Shown: in pieces, positions 1 through 7,720 of the stretch
Layout of the letters: every line of letters starts with the position of its first letter
How positions within the stretch are numbered: position 1 is the first letter of the stretch
Source: a virus
Strand: one strand, 5' to 3'
Virus record (IMG/VR): IMGVR_UViG_3300029309_000204
Span: 1 to 30,614 of that record
Length of the DNA: 30,614 nucleotides
Position numbers and translations under genes: made by a program
Notes under the pieces: model-generated
What the model saw: the letters and a program-made list of their open reading frames with translations, nothing else
Told to the model about the DNA's origin: nothing
Database searches by the model: none

Positions 1-536
1 CTTAATCCATTTACAACATCAACATAAGCATTATTTTGTGAGTCTTGACCAGCATTAAAGACATAGCCAACAGTATTGCCATTTTGATTTACAGAATATT
101 GAAATCCATGTATTCTTGTAGCTATTGTTGTACTATTGGCATTTGTTAAATCAAAAACAAGTGTTCCTGTTTCTCCTGTTGCATTACCACTAGCACCACC
201 AATTTGCATTGTTGTACCTCCAACAGAATCATAATTATATGTTGAGCTAGTAAGAGCCGCATTTTCATAAGAATAATTTGCTGTGCTTTCAGAACCACTA
301 ACATAAAATCTTACATTTAAACCTACATTATCATTCACATATTGATACCCAGCAATAATTCTGTAATTATCATAAGTTGAATTTATATATGTGCTATCTA
401 CTGTATAATCTGATGCACCAGAAGAAGAAGTTGTATTTAATAATTTTATAAAACCACCAGCACCACTAACTGTGCCAGTAAAAGCAAACGTATCTGCTAA
501 ATTTATTCCCTCTGCTTGTATCTTATCTATTGCCAT
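1..536 (-). CDS. Tail fibre / receptor-binding-type protein, 3' end cut by the window edge
   Basis: The visible N-terminal 178 residues start MAIDKIQAEG at an ATG preceded by a good ribosome site (AAAAGGA, about 6 bases upstream). The frame stays open to the left edge, so the C-terminus is missing. The protein is rich in Ser, Thr, Gly, Asn and Tyr, has no Cys, and looks like beta-structured adhesin sequence. A glycine linker (about residues 24-28) is followed by a domain with alternating Thr/Ser/Tyr. It is the last of a run of fibre-like genes on the same strand, three bases after the preceding stop. A virion surface role is inferred from composition and context; I recognise no exact family. 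It may carry an alternative host-binding domain to the one encoded at 836-1702. Confidence 0.7.
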   Translation of the reverse strand, partial: MAIDKIQAEGINLADTFAFTGTVSGAGGFIKLLNTTSSSGASDYTVDSTYINSTYDNYRIIAGYQYVNDNVGLNVRFYVSGSESTANYSYENAALTSSTYNYDSVGGTTMQIGGASGNATGETGTLVFDLTNANSTTIATRIHGFQYSVNQNGNTVGYVFNAGQDSQNNAYVDVVNGL

Positions 537-539
537 ATT

Positions 540-836
540 CTATCCTTTTGGGTATTTATCCTTAACTGCTTTTATTGTTTTTTTCCATTCATCTATACCT
601 TTATGATAAATGGTATCTAGTTGAACTTCTATTCTTGGGTACTCTTTCTCTCTTTGCATCTTATATTCATTAGCCTTGTCTACTTTATCTAACTCTGCTT
701 TTTTATTTTTAATTTGGTCAACAGTAATTTTATTTGGATTGTTATCAAACCAAGTAATTTTATTATAATCTTCACCCACAACTTTTACTCTTGCATTTGA
801 GTCTAAAGCTAATATTGCATCAACTATAATTGCCAT
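540..836 (-). CDS. Small tail-fibre-associated protein (tail-assembly-like)
   Basis: This 98-residue charged protein lies between two fibre genes and starts by a TAATG overlap with the stop of the upstream fibre gene. The C-terminal half has the pattern YPRIEVQLDTIYHKG followed by a Trp and IKAVKDKYP. I know this signature from small phage proteins next to tail fibres, often annotated as tail fibre assembly or XkdW-like. The middle is lysine- and glutamate-rich and probably helical. A chaperone or accessory role in fibre assembly is inferred. The right-edge gene (30441-30614) carries the other motif often seen in such proteins (LLAECDW and YRQKLRD). Confidence 0.65.
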   Translation of the reverse strand: MAIIVDAILALDSNARVKVVGEDYNKITWFDNNPNKITVDQIKNKKAELDKVDKANEYKMQREKEYPRIEVQLDTIYHKGIDEWKKTIKAVKDKYPKG

Positions 837-1702
837 TATGCACCTATTTCCATTAAAGTAATATTTGAAGTTGGAACTGCTGTTTCTTTATTATTATAGT
901 TATAACCACCACCATTAATTATTAAAGTTGAATTGCTTAAACTACTACCAAAATGGTTAGCATATGCTTTAAAATTGTATGTAGTGGCAGAAGTTGTAGA
1001 TGGAGTATCTAAAAAATGTATAGGAACTGCACAATTTGGTTTTGAATAGCCACCACTATCCCCTCTATAAACTATTGAATGTGCTGTACCTACTCCACTA
1101 TTCCAGCTACTTGCATCACCTGTACCAATAACAGTTGAACCTCTTAATAATTCTATACCAAAGGTTTGAACACTTGAATTAGTTGAGGACATACTTATAA
1201 ATCCTGTGAGTAATATTTTACTACTTGTTGCACTAGGTGTTATTGCAAGTGTAAAAACTTGAACTTTACTGTCAACATTAGTGTTTGAATATGAAGCATA
1301 ATCATTATTATGAAGATTAACTTGTTGCAATATTTTACCACCACCAGCTTCTGCAAAACTATTATCACCTCGTAAAAATGTACTACTACTTTTTGTTCCA
1401 CTTGCTGATAACTGTGCTAAACCTACACTCCCAGTTGCAGGATTTACTGTACCCACCGCTTTTCCTAAATATACACAATACATATCATCTCCAGATGCAG
1501 TTGCAGCTGTAAGTGTCAAACTTGTGCCAGATGCAGAATAAGCAAAGGTAGGTTCTTGTCTTACATTGTTAATAAATAAAGCTATATCGTTAGCACTTGT
1601 TACTGATTGTGATAGTGTATAACCTGTCGTTGCACTAACAGAAAAATCTTGTTTTACTAACGAATGAAAAGAAGTTGCTGGTTGTTGTCCTATATATGGA
1701 AT
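836..1702 (-). CDS. Tail fibre protein with a probable ATT start codon
   Basis: The reading frame gives 288 residues if begun at ATT (1702-1700), read as initiator Met followed by PYIGQQPATSF. Marine phage fibre proteins commonly begin MPYIGQ. An AGGAG lies 6 bases upstream, and an in-frame TAG sits at 1714-1712, so no ATG, GTG or TTG is available before the conserved N-terminus. The first conventional start in frame is a TTG at 1519, which would remove 61 residues that look like a genuine fibre N-terminal domain. The middle contains GTKSSSTFLRGDNSFAE, a linker motif of phage fibres. The rest is Ser/Thr/Asn-rich beta-type sequence, probably the receptor-binding part. The stop overlaps the next ATG (TAATG). 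An error in the single base making ATT from ATG cannot be excluded. Confidence 0.75.
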   Translation of the reverse strand: MPYIGQQPATSFHSLVKQDFSVSATTGYTLSQSVTSANDIALFINNVRQEPTFAYSASGTSLTLTAATASGDDMYCVYLGKAVGTVNPATGSVGLAQLSASGTKSSSTFLRGDNSFAEAGGGKILQQVNLHNNDYASYSNTNVDSKVQVFTLAITPSATSSKILLTGFISMSSTNSSVQTFGIELLRGSTVIGTGDASSWNSGVGTAHSIVYRGDSGGYSKPNCAVPIHFLDTPSTTSATTYNFKAYANHFGSSLSNSTLIINGGGYNYNNKETAVPTSNITLMEIGA

Positions 1703-1711
1703 AATATTCTC

Positions 1712-2038
1712 CTATGTACTAATTGCATCTACTACACTCACCCAAACATCTACAGAACTAGCTGTATCTGAAATAACTTTAAGTGCATCTCCTGATTGTA
1801 CCACAAACTTTGCACCTCCGTCTAATACTTGTAAAGCTGACCCTGCTGGTATACTAACATCCTTAACTAAACTAATATCGTTTGAACCATCGTTAATATA
1901 ACAATGAACTGTTATCGGATTAGCATTGACATTTGCCAAACTAATACCAACAACTGTATCAAAACTATTTGCAGTAAATATGGTAACAGCCGAAGTGCCT
2001 ACCGCATTACTTGTAAATCTTCTAAAATTTTGTGCCAT
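1712..2038 (-). CDS. Small virion/fibre-associated protein
   Basis: This 108-residue protein starts MAQNFRRFTSN after a strong site (AAAGGAG). It is beta-rich, with repeated Val/Ile/Thr alternation and the segments GISLANVNANPITVHCYIND and LQVLDGGAKFVVQSGDALKV. I recognise this as a type of small protein often placed with tail fibres in marine phage contigs, possibly a compact beta-sandwich fibre or baseplate accessory. The function is not established. Its stop codon TAG is part of the ribosome site of the next fibre gene (836-1702), so the two are probably translationally coupled. Confidence 0.65.
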   Translation of the reverse strand: MAQNFRRFTSNAVGTSAVTIFTANSFDTVVGISLANVNANPITVHCYINDGSNDISLVKDVSIPAGSALQVLDGGAKFVVQSGDALKVISDTASSVDVWVSVVDAIST

Positions 2039-2047
2039 ATTTCTCCT

Positions 2048-2749
2048 TTATAAAGCTATACTCATAGCGATAGCAAACCCAGCAGATACATCTCCGTCTG
2101 CTCCGTCTGTACCATCACTTCCCGCAGCACCAGCAGGTCCTGTCGGAATACCTAATGTTAAATTTAATTGGTCACCACTTACACTTGCTGACCCTGTAGC
2201 ACTTGCTCCAGCAGATAATGTATTTGTTGTTAAAGCAACTGTACTTATCCCCTTACTTAACAAAGTTAAATCTGTACCATTTGTATTATAACCAATAACC
2301 TTATTAGCATTATTTGCGGTTGTGTCATTATATGGTACAGTTAGACTCGGAGCTGTTGAGCCTGTAACAAATTCAGGTAATTGTAATGTTCTATCAATCT
2401 TTTCTTCAAATTGCTGTAAAATCATCACAGTATTATCGAAATCTGTTTCTAATGATGCAGCTGTAAATGAAGCTCCTGTAGAATAAACACTTTCCCTTGA
2501 TAATGGTTTGTTGGCGAGAATGGTTAGTTTTTGTCCTGAACTTGGAGCTGAAGAATAATTAACTGTACCTGTTCCGTCAGCTGCTATAGTTACTGTATAA
2601 TGTACCGAAAGAGTTTGAGTTGTTTCTGCAAGGATTACTTTCAGTTCTGAGCCAGCATTAATCTGAAAACTAAAAGCAAAAGCAGTTTGACTTCCATTGG
2701 TGGTATATTGAACCCTGCGGTTTGTATCGTTAATGTTAAATGTTGCCAT
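2048..2749 (-). CDS. T7-type tail fibre N-terminal protein with collagen-like tail
   Basis: This 233-residue protein matches the T7 gp17 fibre N-terminal (tail-attachment) domain: NINDTNRRVQYTTNGSQTAFAFSF, then YTVTIAADGTGTVNYSSAP, ILANKPLSRES and a helical stretch with ILQQFEEKIDRTLQLPE. The C-terminal end has a short collagen-like Gly-X-Y run (about residues 203-221, GPAGAAGSDGTDGADGD) followed by a hydrophobic end. In this family the N-terminal domain anchors the fibre trimer to the tail tube. Here the distal adhesin seems to be encoded separately by the genes that follow, so this would be the anchor subunit. The ribosome site is weak (GCGAG), but a sigma-70-like promoter lies just upstream. 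Confidence 0.9.
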   Translation of the reverse strand: MATFNINDTNRRVQYTTNGSQTAFAFSFQINAGSELKVILAETTQTLSVHYTVTIAADGTGTVNYSSAPSSGQKLTILANKPLSRESVYSTGASFTAASLETDFDNTVMILQQFEEKIDRTLQLPEFVTGSTAPSLTVPYNDTTANNANKVIGYNTNGTDLTLLSKGISTVALTTNTLSAGASATGSASVSGDQLNLTLGIPTGPAGAAGSDGTDGADGDVSAGFAIAMSIAL

Positions 2750-2768
2750 GTAATTCTCGCTTATAATA

Positions 2769-2797
2769 TTTATACACTATATGACCTATATTATCAA
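2769..2797 (-). promoter_or_regulatory. Putative sigma-70-like promoter for the tail fibre cluster
   Basis: Reading the minus strand, TTGATA (2797-2792) and TATAAA (2774-2769) are separated by exactly 17 bases in the short gap between the ejection-protein gene and the fibre gene. The match is 4/6 and 5/6 to consensus at ideal spacing. Transcription would start near 2762, giving a leader of about a dozen bases. The region is AT-rich, so chance matches are possible. Confidence 0.5.
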
Positions 2798-2799
2798 TC

Positions 2800-5781
2800 T
2801 TAATCTCCATAGAGCAACTCCAGACTTTTAAATACTTTGTTTTGATTCTGAATGTTTTTTAAATTTTCAAATGTTTCATAAAGTTCAGGAAATAATTGTG
2901 GATTATTTCTTATTTGATTAGCTGCATTTTCTCTTTTTATATCCCAAACATTTTTTAAATATGTATATTTTTGTTCATTTGTTCCGTTCTGATACTCAGT
3001 AGTTTTCATAACTCTTCGCAAAGAATTTTTAAGATTAGTATTTTCGTTATAAAGTTTATTTCTTCCATTGTCAGAAATTTGTCCATTCTCATCCATCTCT
3101 GTCCATAACATATTAAAATAATCTTTTTGGTTTTTATTAAGTTTTATACCATCAATCTCATCAACATTCCAAGTCAGAGCTAGTGACTTATCTGACGGAG
3201 ATAAAGCTAGATTTAATATTTCTTTTTCCACATCATCAGGAGCTGAAGTTTGGATTCTGAAAGGAGAAAAAACAGCCTCATAACCAAAAGCGATATGTTC
3301 ACTAGCTCCTATAGGTTTGTTAAACATACCTCTCTGCTCATAGTATCTATCATTATACTGTGGATTCTTTGTAAACATCTGCCTTCTCTTATCATGAAAT
3401 GCCTTATAAAAAGTTCCCATTTGTTGCCTTTCATAAATTGAATAATCAAAAGTTGTATCTTCTTTTTCTGGTGATGCAGACCTTTCATAACTTCTGTAAA
3501 AACTACTTGTTGGCGGTGGTAAATCACCTAAAATAGGAACTTCATACTTATTTGCATAGGATAGTAAGGTATTACCCAAAGGCACACCTAAAGGATTTGT
3601 TATACTAAGAGTTGTTCCGATAACCTCCGCTGACTTACCGCCAAGCCATTCTACAAATGCTTCTCCTTGAGTTTTGTTATGACCCATAAATATTTTATTA
3701 AACTCAGCTACACCTTGCATAAAAGGTTGGTCACCTACATAGGTAGCCGCACTCATTGCCATCATTGTAGCCATAGCTTCTAAATCATCAGCACCTAATA
3801 CAGAGGCATATTGATTGTAATCTGCTCCCATAGCTAATAAACCTGATATAGGGTCAAGCCTAGTAAAAGGTGTATACTTGTAAGAACCATCATCCTGTTT
3901 CAAACCAATAGCATAATTTGGAATATTATTATCTCTCATTAATTTTCTAACCTTATAGTCAGGATGTGGACCACCCGTAATAACTACATTATCACCATGA
4001 GAACCTGAAGCCATAGCAGCAAACTGCATTACTATAAAACTTCCTGTTGTTACTTTGGCTAATGCTTTATCAAACTCTCTGCCCTGTCCTCTACTTAAAG
4101 CATCAATTACAGGAAAAATATTAAATGAGTTATCAAAGGTTGTTTTTGCAACATTAATTGGTGTTTTAACAAAAGGTGCTAAAAAGTTTAAAACAGGTAG
4201 TCTAAACACTTTAGATATTTTTGAGGTAACAGGGTCTAATGGTTGTTGAAATGTTATTTTTTGTGCATGAGCATCCGCTCTATCTAAAAAGTCCATTGGA
4301 AAATATTTATTAGGATTTGCCATGTATTGTTTAATTAAGGCATCCCCTTGTTCTTTTGCTTGACTAATTGGAATACCACTAGCAATATCTTGAGCAATTT
4401 GTGTGTCAGCAATTCTTAATGCTTCTTCATATAAAAAATGTCGTTTTGATAAAAACTTAAAAAAAGTATCCTCTGCCGATAGAAAACGAGATGGCATCCT
4501 TGTTAAGATACCTAACATATTCATCATTGCTTCTGGACCTCTTCCTTGATTTAGTTGGTCAAAAACATCTAGCATATTATCTGTACCCTCAGTTCCTGGT
4601 ATTTTTATTGCTGGTTGCCTTTTAAAATCAAATTTAGTAACTGTGTCAGCTCCTTCACCTGTAAGAATAATTTTACTAAATAATTGAAATGCTTCTCGTA
4701 AAGAATTTAAACTAGCTAATTCAGTATGTTTAGCTGCTCTAAAACTAATTCTATCATTCATATTTGGGTTAAACCCCATAGCCTTACCGACTTTTGTTCT
4801 GACATGACCTATACCACTAGCTAATACATTATCAATTTTATCTTTACCCATGTGTACAACAGTACCCAAAGAGTTAACGACATGAGTTGGAAAAGCACTT
4901 AGTAAAGAATTGTAGTAAAGTTCCATAACAACCCTATAACCCCCTTTAGTTGCATCAAACAATTTTTGGAAAAAACCCTCGTCCATTTGTTCACTTACTT
5001 TAATTAATTCATCTAGCTCAAATCTTGTGTAAAGTTTTGATACTTGGTCCATAGTAATAGCATCCATATTATCCAAAGGTAATCTAGCCAGACCCCTAAA
5101 TAAATCATTAAATGACAAGTCTTGCACTTTTCTACCATGTCTAGCAAATGCAACTTTTCTTGCTGATGTACTCGTTTCCTCCGAAATAGAGCTAGTTACT
5201 TTATGCAATATTCTGCTATGTATAATCATATTTTTAAATAGAGCTTGTTTTTCTCTAAGTGTTTGTTGTCTAGGTACTAACTTATGTAATGATTGTATTT
5301 CCGCTCCTAAGTTAATTGAGTTCATAAGATTAATAACATAATGTTTTTCTGACATTTGTTTGGTTTCGTTATATCTCATTGCAGCTTTGAGAGCATCTTG
5401 AATATCCTTTGGTGTAGCATTTTCAACAATATCTTTTACACTCATTTTTTTTGAAACAACTTTTCCGTAACTTTCTTCTAAATTTTTAACTAATGCCTCT
5501 AACGAGGTAATATCTTCAGCTGCATCTTCTTTTAGCCTTCCAAGAAATTTAGAATAGTTAGATAGGTTTTCTTGACTACCCTCTTTTAAAATTATTTTTA
5601 GAGGGTCTTTAAGTGTTTTAGAAATATCTTTAGCTACACTAATATCCCCTTGTATAATTATTTCATCACCCTCTATAACAAGTTTTGATGAAGGGTCTGC
5701 GTAATATGCTTCCTCTAATTTAACAGCCTTACCAACTTGTTTTTCAGTATATGCTTTCAGAAGTTCACTAATTTTACCCAT
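2800..5781 (-). CDS. Large internal virion (DNA ejection) protein, gp16-like by position
   Basis: This 993-residue, mostly helical protein lies immediately before the tail fibre gene, the position of T7 gene 16. It contains segments seen in large phage structural or polyvalent proteins: TRMPSRFLSAEDTFFKFLSK (about 430-450), LNFLAPFVKTPINVAKTTFD (about 535-555) and YTPFTRLDPISGLLAMGAD (about 640-660). I see no lysozyme or transglycosylase motif, which T7 gp16 has at its N-terminus. Start: ATG with AGGAG 8 bases upstream, overlapping the previous stop by 8 bases. It is inferred to be packaged in the capsid core and ejected with the DNA to form a channel across the envelope. Placement is confident; the biochemical role rests on synteny. 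Confidence 0.75.
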   Translation of the reverse strand: MGKISELLKAYTEKQVGKAVKLEEAYYADPSSKLVIEGDEIIIQGDISVAKDISKTLKDPLKIILKEGSQENLSNYSKFLGRLKEDAAEDITSLEALVKNLEESYGKVVSKKMSVKDIVENATPKDIQDALKAAMRYNETKQMSEKHYVINLMNSINLGAEIQSLHKLVPRQQTLREKQALFKNMIIHSRILHKVTSSISEETSTSARKVAFARHGRKVQDLSFNDLFRGLARLPLDNMDAITMDQVSKLYTRFELDELIKVSEQMDEGFFQKLFDATKGGYRVVMELYYNSLLSAFPTHVVNSLGTVVHMGKDKIDNVLASGIGHVRTKVGKAMGFNPNMNDRISFRAAKHTELASLNSLREAFQLFSKIILTGEGADTVTKFDFKRQPAIKIPGTEGTDNMLDVFDQLNQGRGPEAMMNMLGILTRMPSRFLSAEDTFFKFLSKRHFLYEEALRIADTQIAQDIASGIPISQAKEQGDALIKQYMANPNKYFPMDFLDRADAHAQKITFQQPLDPVTSKISKVFRLPVLNFLAPFVKTPINVAKTTFDNSFNIFPVIDALSRGQGREFDKALAKVTTGSFIVMQFAAMASGSHGDNVVITGGPHPDYKVRKLMRDNNIPNYAIGLKQDDGSYKYTPFTRLDPISGLLAMGADYNQYASVLGADDLEAMATMMAMSAATYVGDQPFMQGVAEFNKIFMGHNKTQGEAFVEWLGGKSAEVIGTTLSITNPLGVPLGNTLLSYANKYEVPILGDLPPPTSSFYRSYERSASPEKEDTTFDYSIYERQQMGTFYKAFHDKRRQMFTKNPQYNDRYYEQRGMFNKPIGASEHIAFGYEAVFSPFRIQTSAPDDVEKEILNLALSPSDKSLALTWNVDEIDGIKLNKNQKDYFNMLWTEMDENGQISDNGRNKLYNENTNLKNSLRRVMKTTEYQNGTNEQKYTYLKNVWDIKRENAANQIRNNPQLFPELYETFENLKNIQNQNKVFKSLELLYGD

Positions 5782-7720
5782 CAGGAATTTCTCCTGTGGT
5801 TATTGGCTCTGCTGTTGTTCTCTGATTTTTAATTTTAGAAGTTGCACTCGGTGAAATGCTTCCTTGGCTGTCATTGGTTTTTTCGTTAATGAGTTGTTTT
5901 GTAATTGTTTCATAATCTTCTGGTGTACTCCTTACTCCTAATTTTGTATATAAACCTTGTTCAAAGTACCATAGTACAGCTTGAGTGTCACGATTATTTA
6001 ATTCTATATTATATTTCGTTTTTAATTGATTTCTTGTATCTTCTATGTACTTATCCATAAGCTGTCTTTCTTCTAATGTTCTTGGTGCATCAATCGTTTC
6101 TCTATTTCCTGTTTTTGCCTCGTTAAACATAGTTCCTCTTTTTCTATTAAAACCTCTAGTAAACCAAACATCAGGAACATTCTCATCTGAAATACCTAAA
6201 AGATTTTGCATAAATTTACTTACCTTAGGACCAAATACATCTGCACCAACAATTTCTTTATCTAAAGGTCCAGATATTTTTTTAAATCCAATTTTTTCTC
6301 TAAAAGCATTTACTTCTCTTCTTGTTGTTGGTGTATGAATAAATTTTAAAAAATCATTTAAACTTTTGTTTTTAATAAAAGCATCAATAAATTCAAGTTG
6401 GTCTTTAGATGCAGGAAACCTACCAAAACCTTTACCTGTGTCAGGATTTATATTTGGCACATTATTTGTTTTTAAAAAATTGTCAGTTACTTTTAAAGCC
6501 GCTCTAAAATCTTTACCAACATTAAATCCAGGTGACATTATAGATGTTAAAACAATAACAAAATCTTTGTTTTCTGGATTAGTTTTAAAAACAGGATTAT
6601 AACTTTCAAGATTAGTCATAGCATTTTTTAATTTAATATCATACCAACCTATTCCATTTACATCTTGGTCAAGTTGATATTTTACTTCTTCAGCAGCTTG
6701 ATTTACCATTTTAGAAAAATCATCTGGATTTGTTATATCTAATTTTGGTTGCTTGTCGTAATATTCAAGAATATCATTTAATTTTACCTGTGGTCCTTTA
6801 GAAGGTATTTTAAAATCATCGCTAGACATAATTTTTAATGAATCAATCTCTGTGGGAGCTTGTTTAGATACATTTGTGCTAATATCTGCTTCTTCAATAA
6901 TTGATTGTGCTAATTCGCCTTTAGGATTTATTGCCGAACCAACAGATTGTTTGTCAAGTAATTCTTTTATTTCTTTTTCCAATTTTTGTGTGTTTTCATT
7001 TATTGTTGTTGAATCACCTTTTTTAATTGATTTTATAACAGTAGATATTGTTGGTATTAAAGCCTCAATAGGTAAATCAGCTAAAACATTTTTTAACCTT
7101 CCTTCAAATTCACTATCATCAGGATTTGTCATTAACTGTTGTAATACAGGAAAATCTTCTGGGTCTGCTCCCATTGCAATAATTGCGTCAGCTAGATTCT
7201 CGTCTGTTGCTTCATAAGCTGTAAATGTTGATGCAAGACTTCTTAGGGCATCTTGACCAAATGTTCCAAGTTTTGCAGTTTGAGAACCAAGTTTACCTAT
7301 AGCTAAAAGTTTACCTAAACCTAAAAACGAACCAAAAAATTTAGATGCTTCATATCCAAAATTGTTAAAGGTATATTCAGGGTCATACTTAACAGCCTCT
7401 CTTGCTTGTTGCATAAACACAGAATCATCAGGTAAAACTAAATCTAGTGGATTTACTATTCCTCCTTTAAATAAACCTTTACCAATACCTTCTACAAATT
7501 CACCTGTTGCCTTTAAATCTTTTTTTGTTTGTTCATTTAGTTTTAATCGTTCAAGAATTCCATCTACACCATCTCTAACTTCATCATCAAATGTATCTAA
7601 AAAAGATTTTTCTTTAACTGTAACATATCCATCTTTTATGGTTGGTGTCAGAACTCCCCCCTTTTGTTTTAATTCTATCTCATCAATTATGATGTCAAAC
7701 ATATCAATATCTTTATTCAT
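5774..7720 (-). CDS. Internal virion protein, large polyvalent-type, function unknown
   Basis: This 648-residue protein lies between the two other large ejection-type proteins. The N-terminal third has hydrophobic Gly-rich stretches (about 75-170, for example GKGLFKGGIVNPLDLVLP and SKFFGSFLGLGKLLAIGKLG) that could insert in membranes. The C-terminal half has a recognisable domain: GIGWYDIKLKNAM (about 345), VLTSIMSPGFNVGKDFRAAL, then VWFTRGFNRKRGTMFNEAK and NNRDTQAVLWYFEQGLYTKLG. I have seen this GWY...SPG...R...QAVLW pattern in large multi-domain phage proteins, but I know of no assigned activity. The start ATG has GGAG upstream and overlaps the preceding stop by 8 bases. It is probably an ejected virion protein. 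Confidence 0.65.
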   Translation of the reverse strand: MNKDIDMFDIIIDEIELKQKGGVLTPTIKDGYVTVKEKSFLDTFDDEVRDGVDGILERLKLNEQTKKDLKATGEFVEGIGKGLFKGGIVNPLDLVLPDDSVFMQQAREAVKYDPEYTFNNFGYEASKFFGSFLGLGKLLAIGKLGSQTAKLGTFGQDALRSLASTFTAYEATDENLADAIIAMGADPEDFPVLQQLMTNPDDSEFEGRLKNVLADLPIEALIPTISTVIKSIKKGDSTTINENTQKLEKEIKELLDKQSVGSAINPKGELAQSIIEEADISTNVSKQAPTEIDSLKIMSSDDFKIPSKGPQVKLNDILEYYDKQPKLDITNPDDFSKMVNQAAEEVKYQLDQDVNGIGWYDIKLKNAMTNLESYNPVFKTNPENKDFVIVLTSIMSPGFNVGKDFRAALKVTDNFLKTNNVPNINPDTGKGFGRFPASKDQLEFIDAFIKNKSLNDFLKFIHTPTTRREVNAFREKIGFKKISGPLDKEIVGADVFGPKVSKFMQNLLGISDENVPDVWFTRGFNRKRGTMFNEAKTGNRETIDAPRTLEERQLMDKYIEDTRNQLKTKYNIELNNRDTQAVLWYFEQGLYTKLGVRSTPEDYETITKQLINEKTNDSQGSISPSATSKIKNQRTTAEPITTGEIPDG

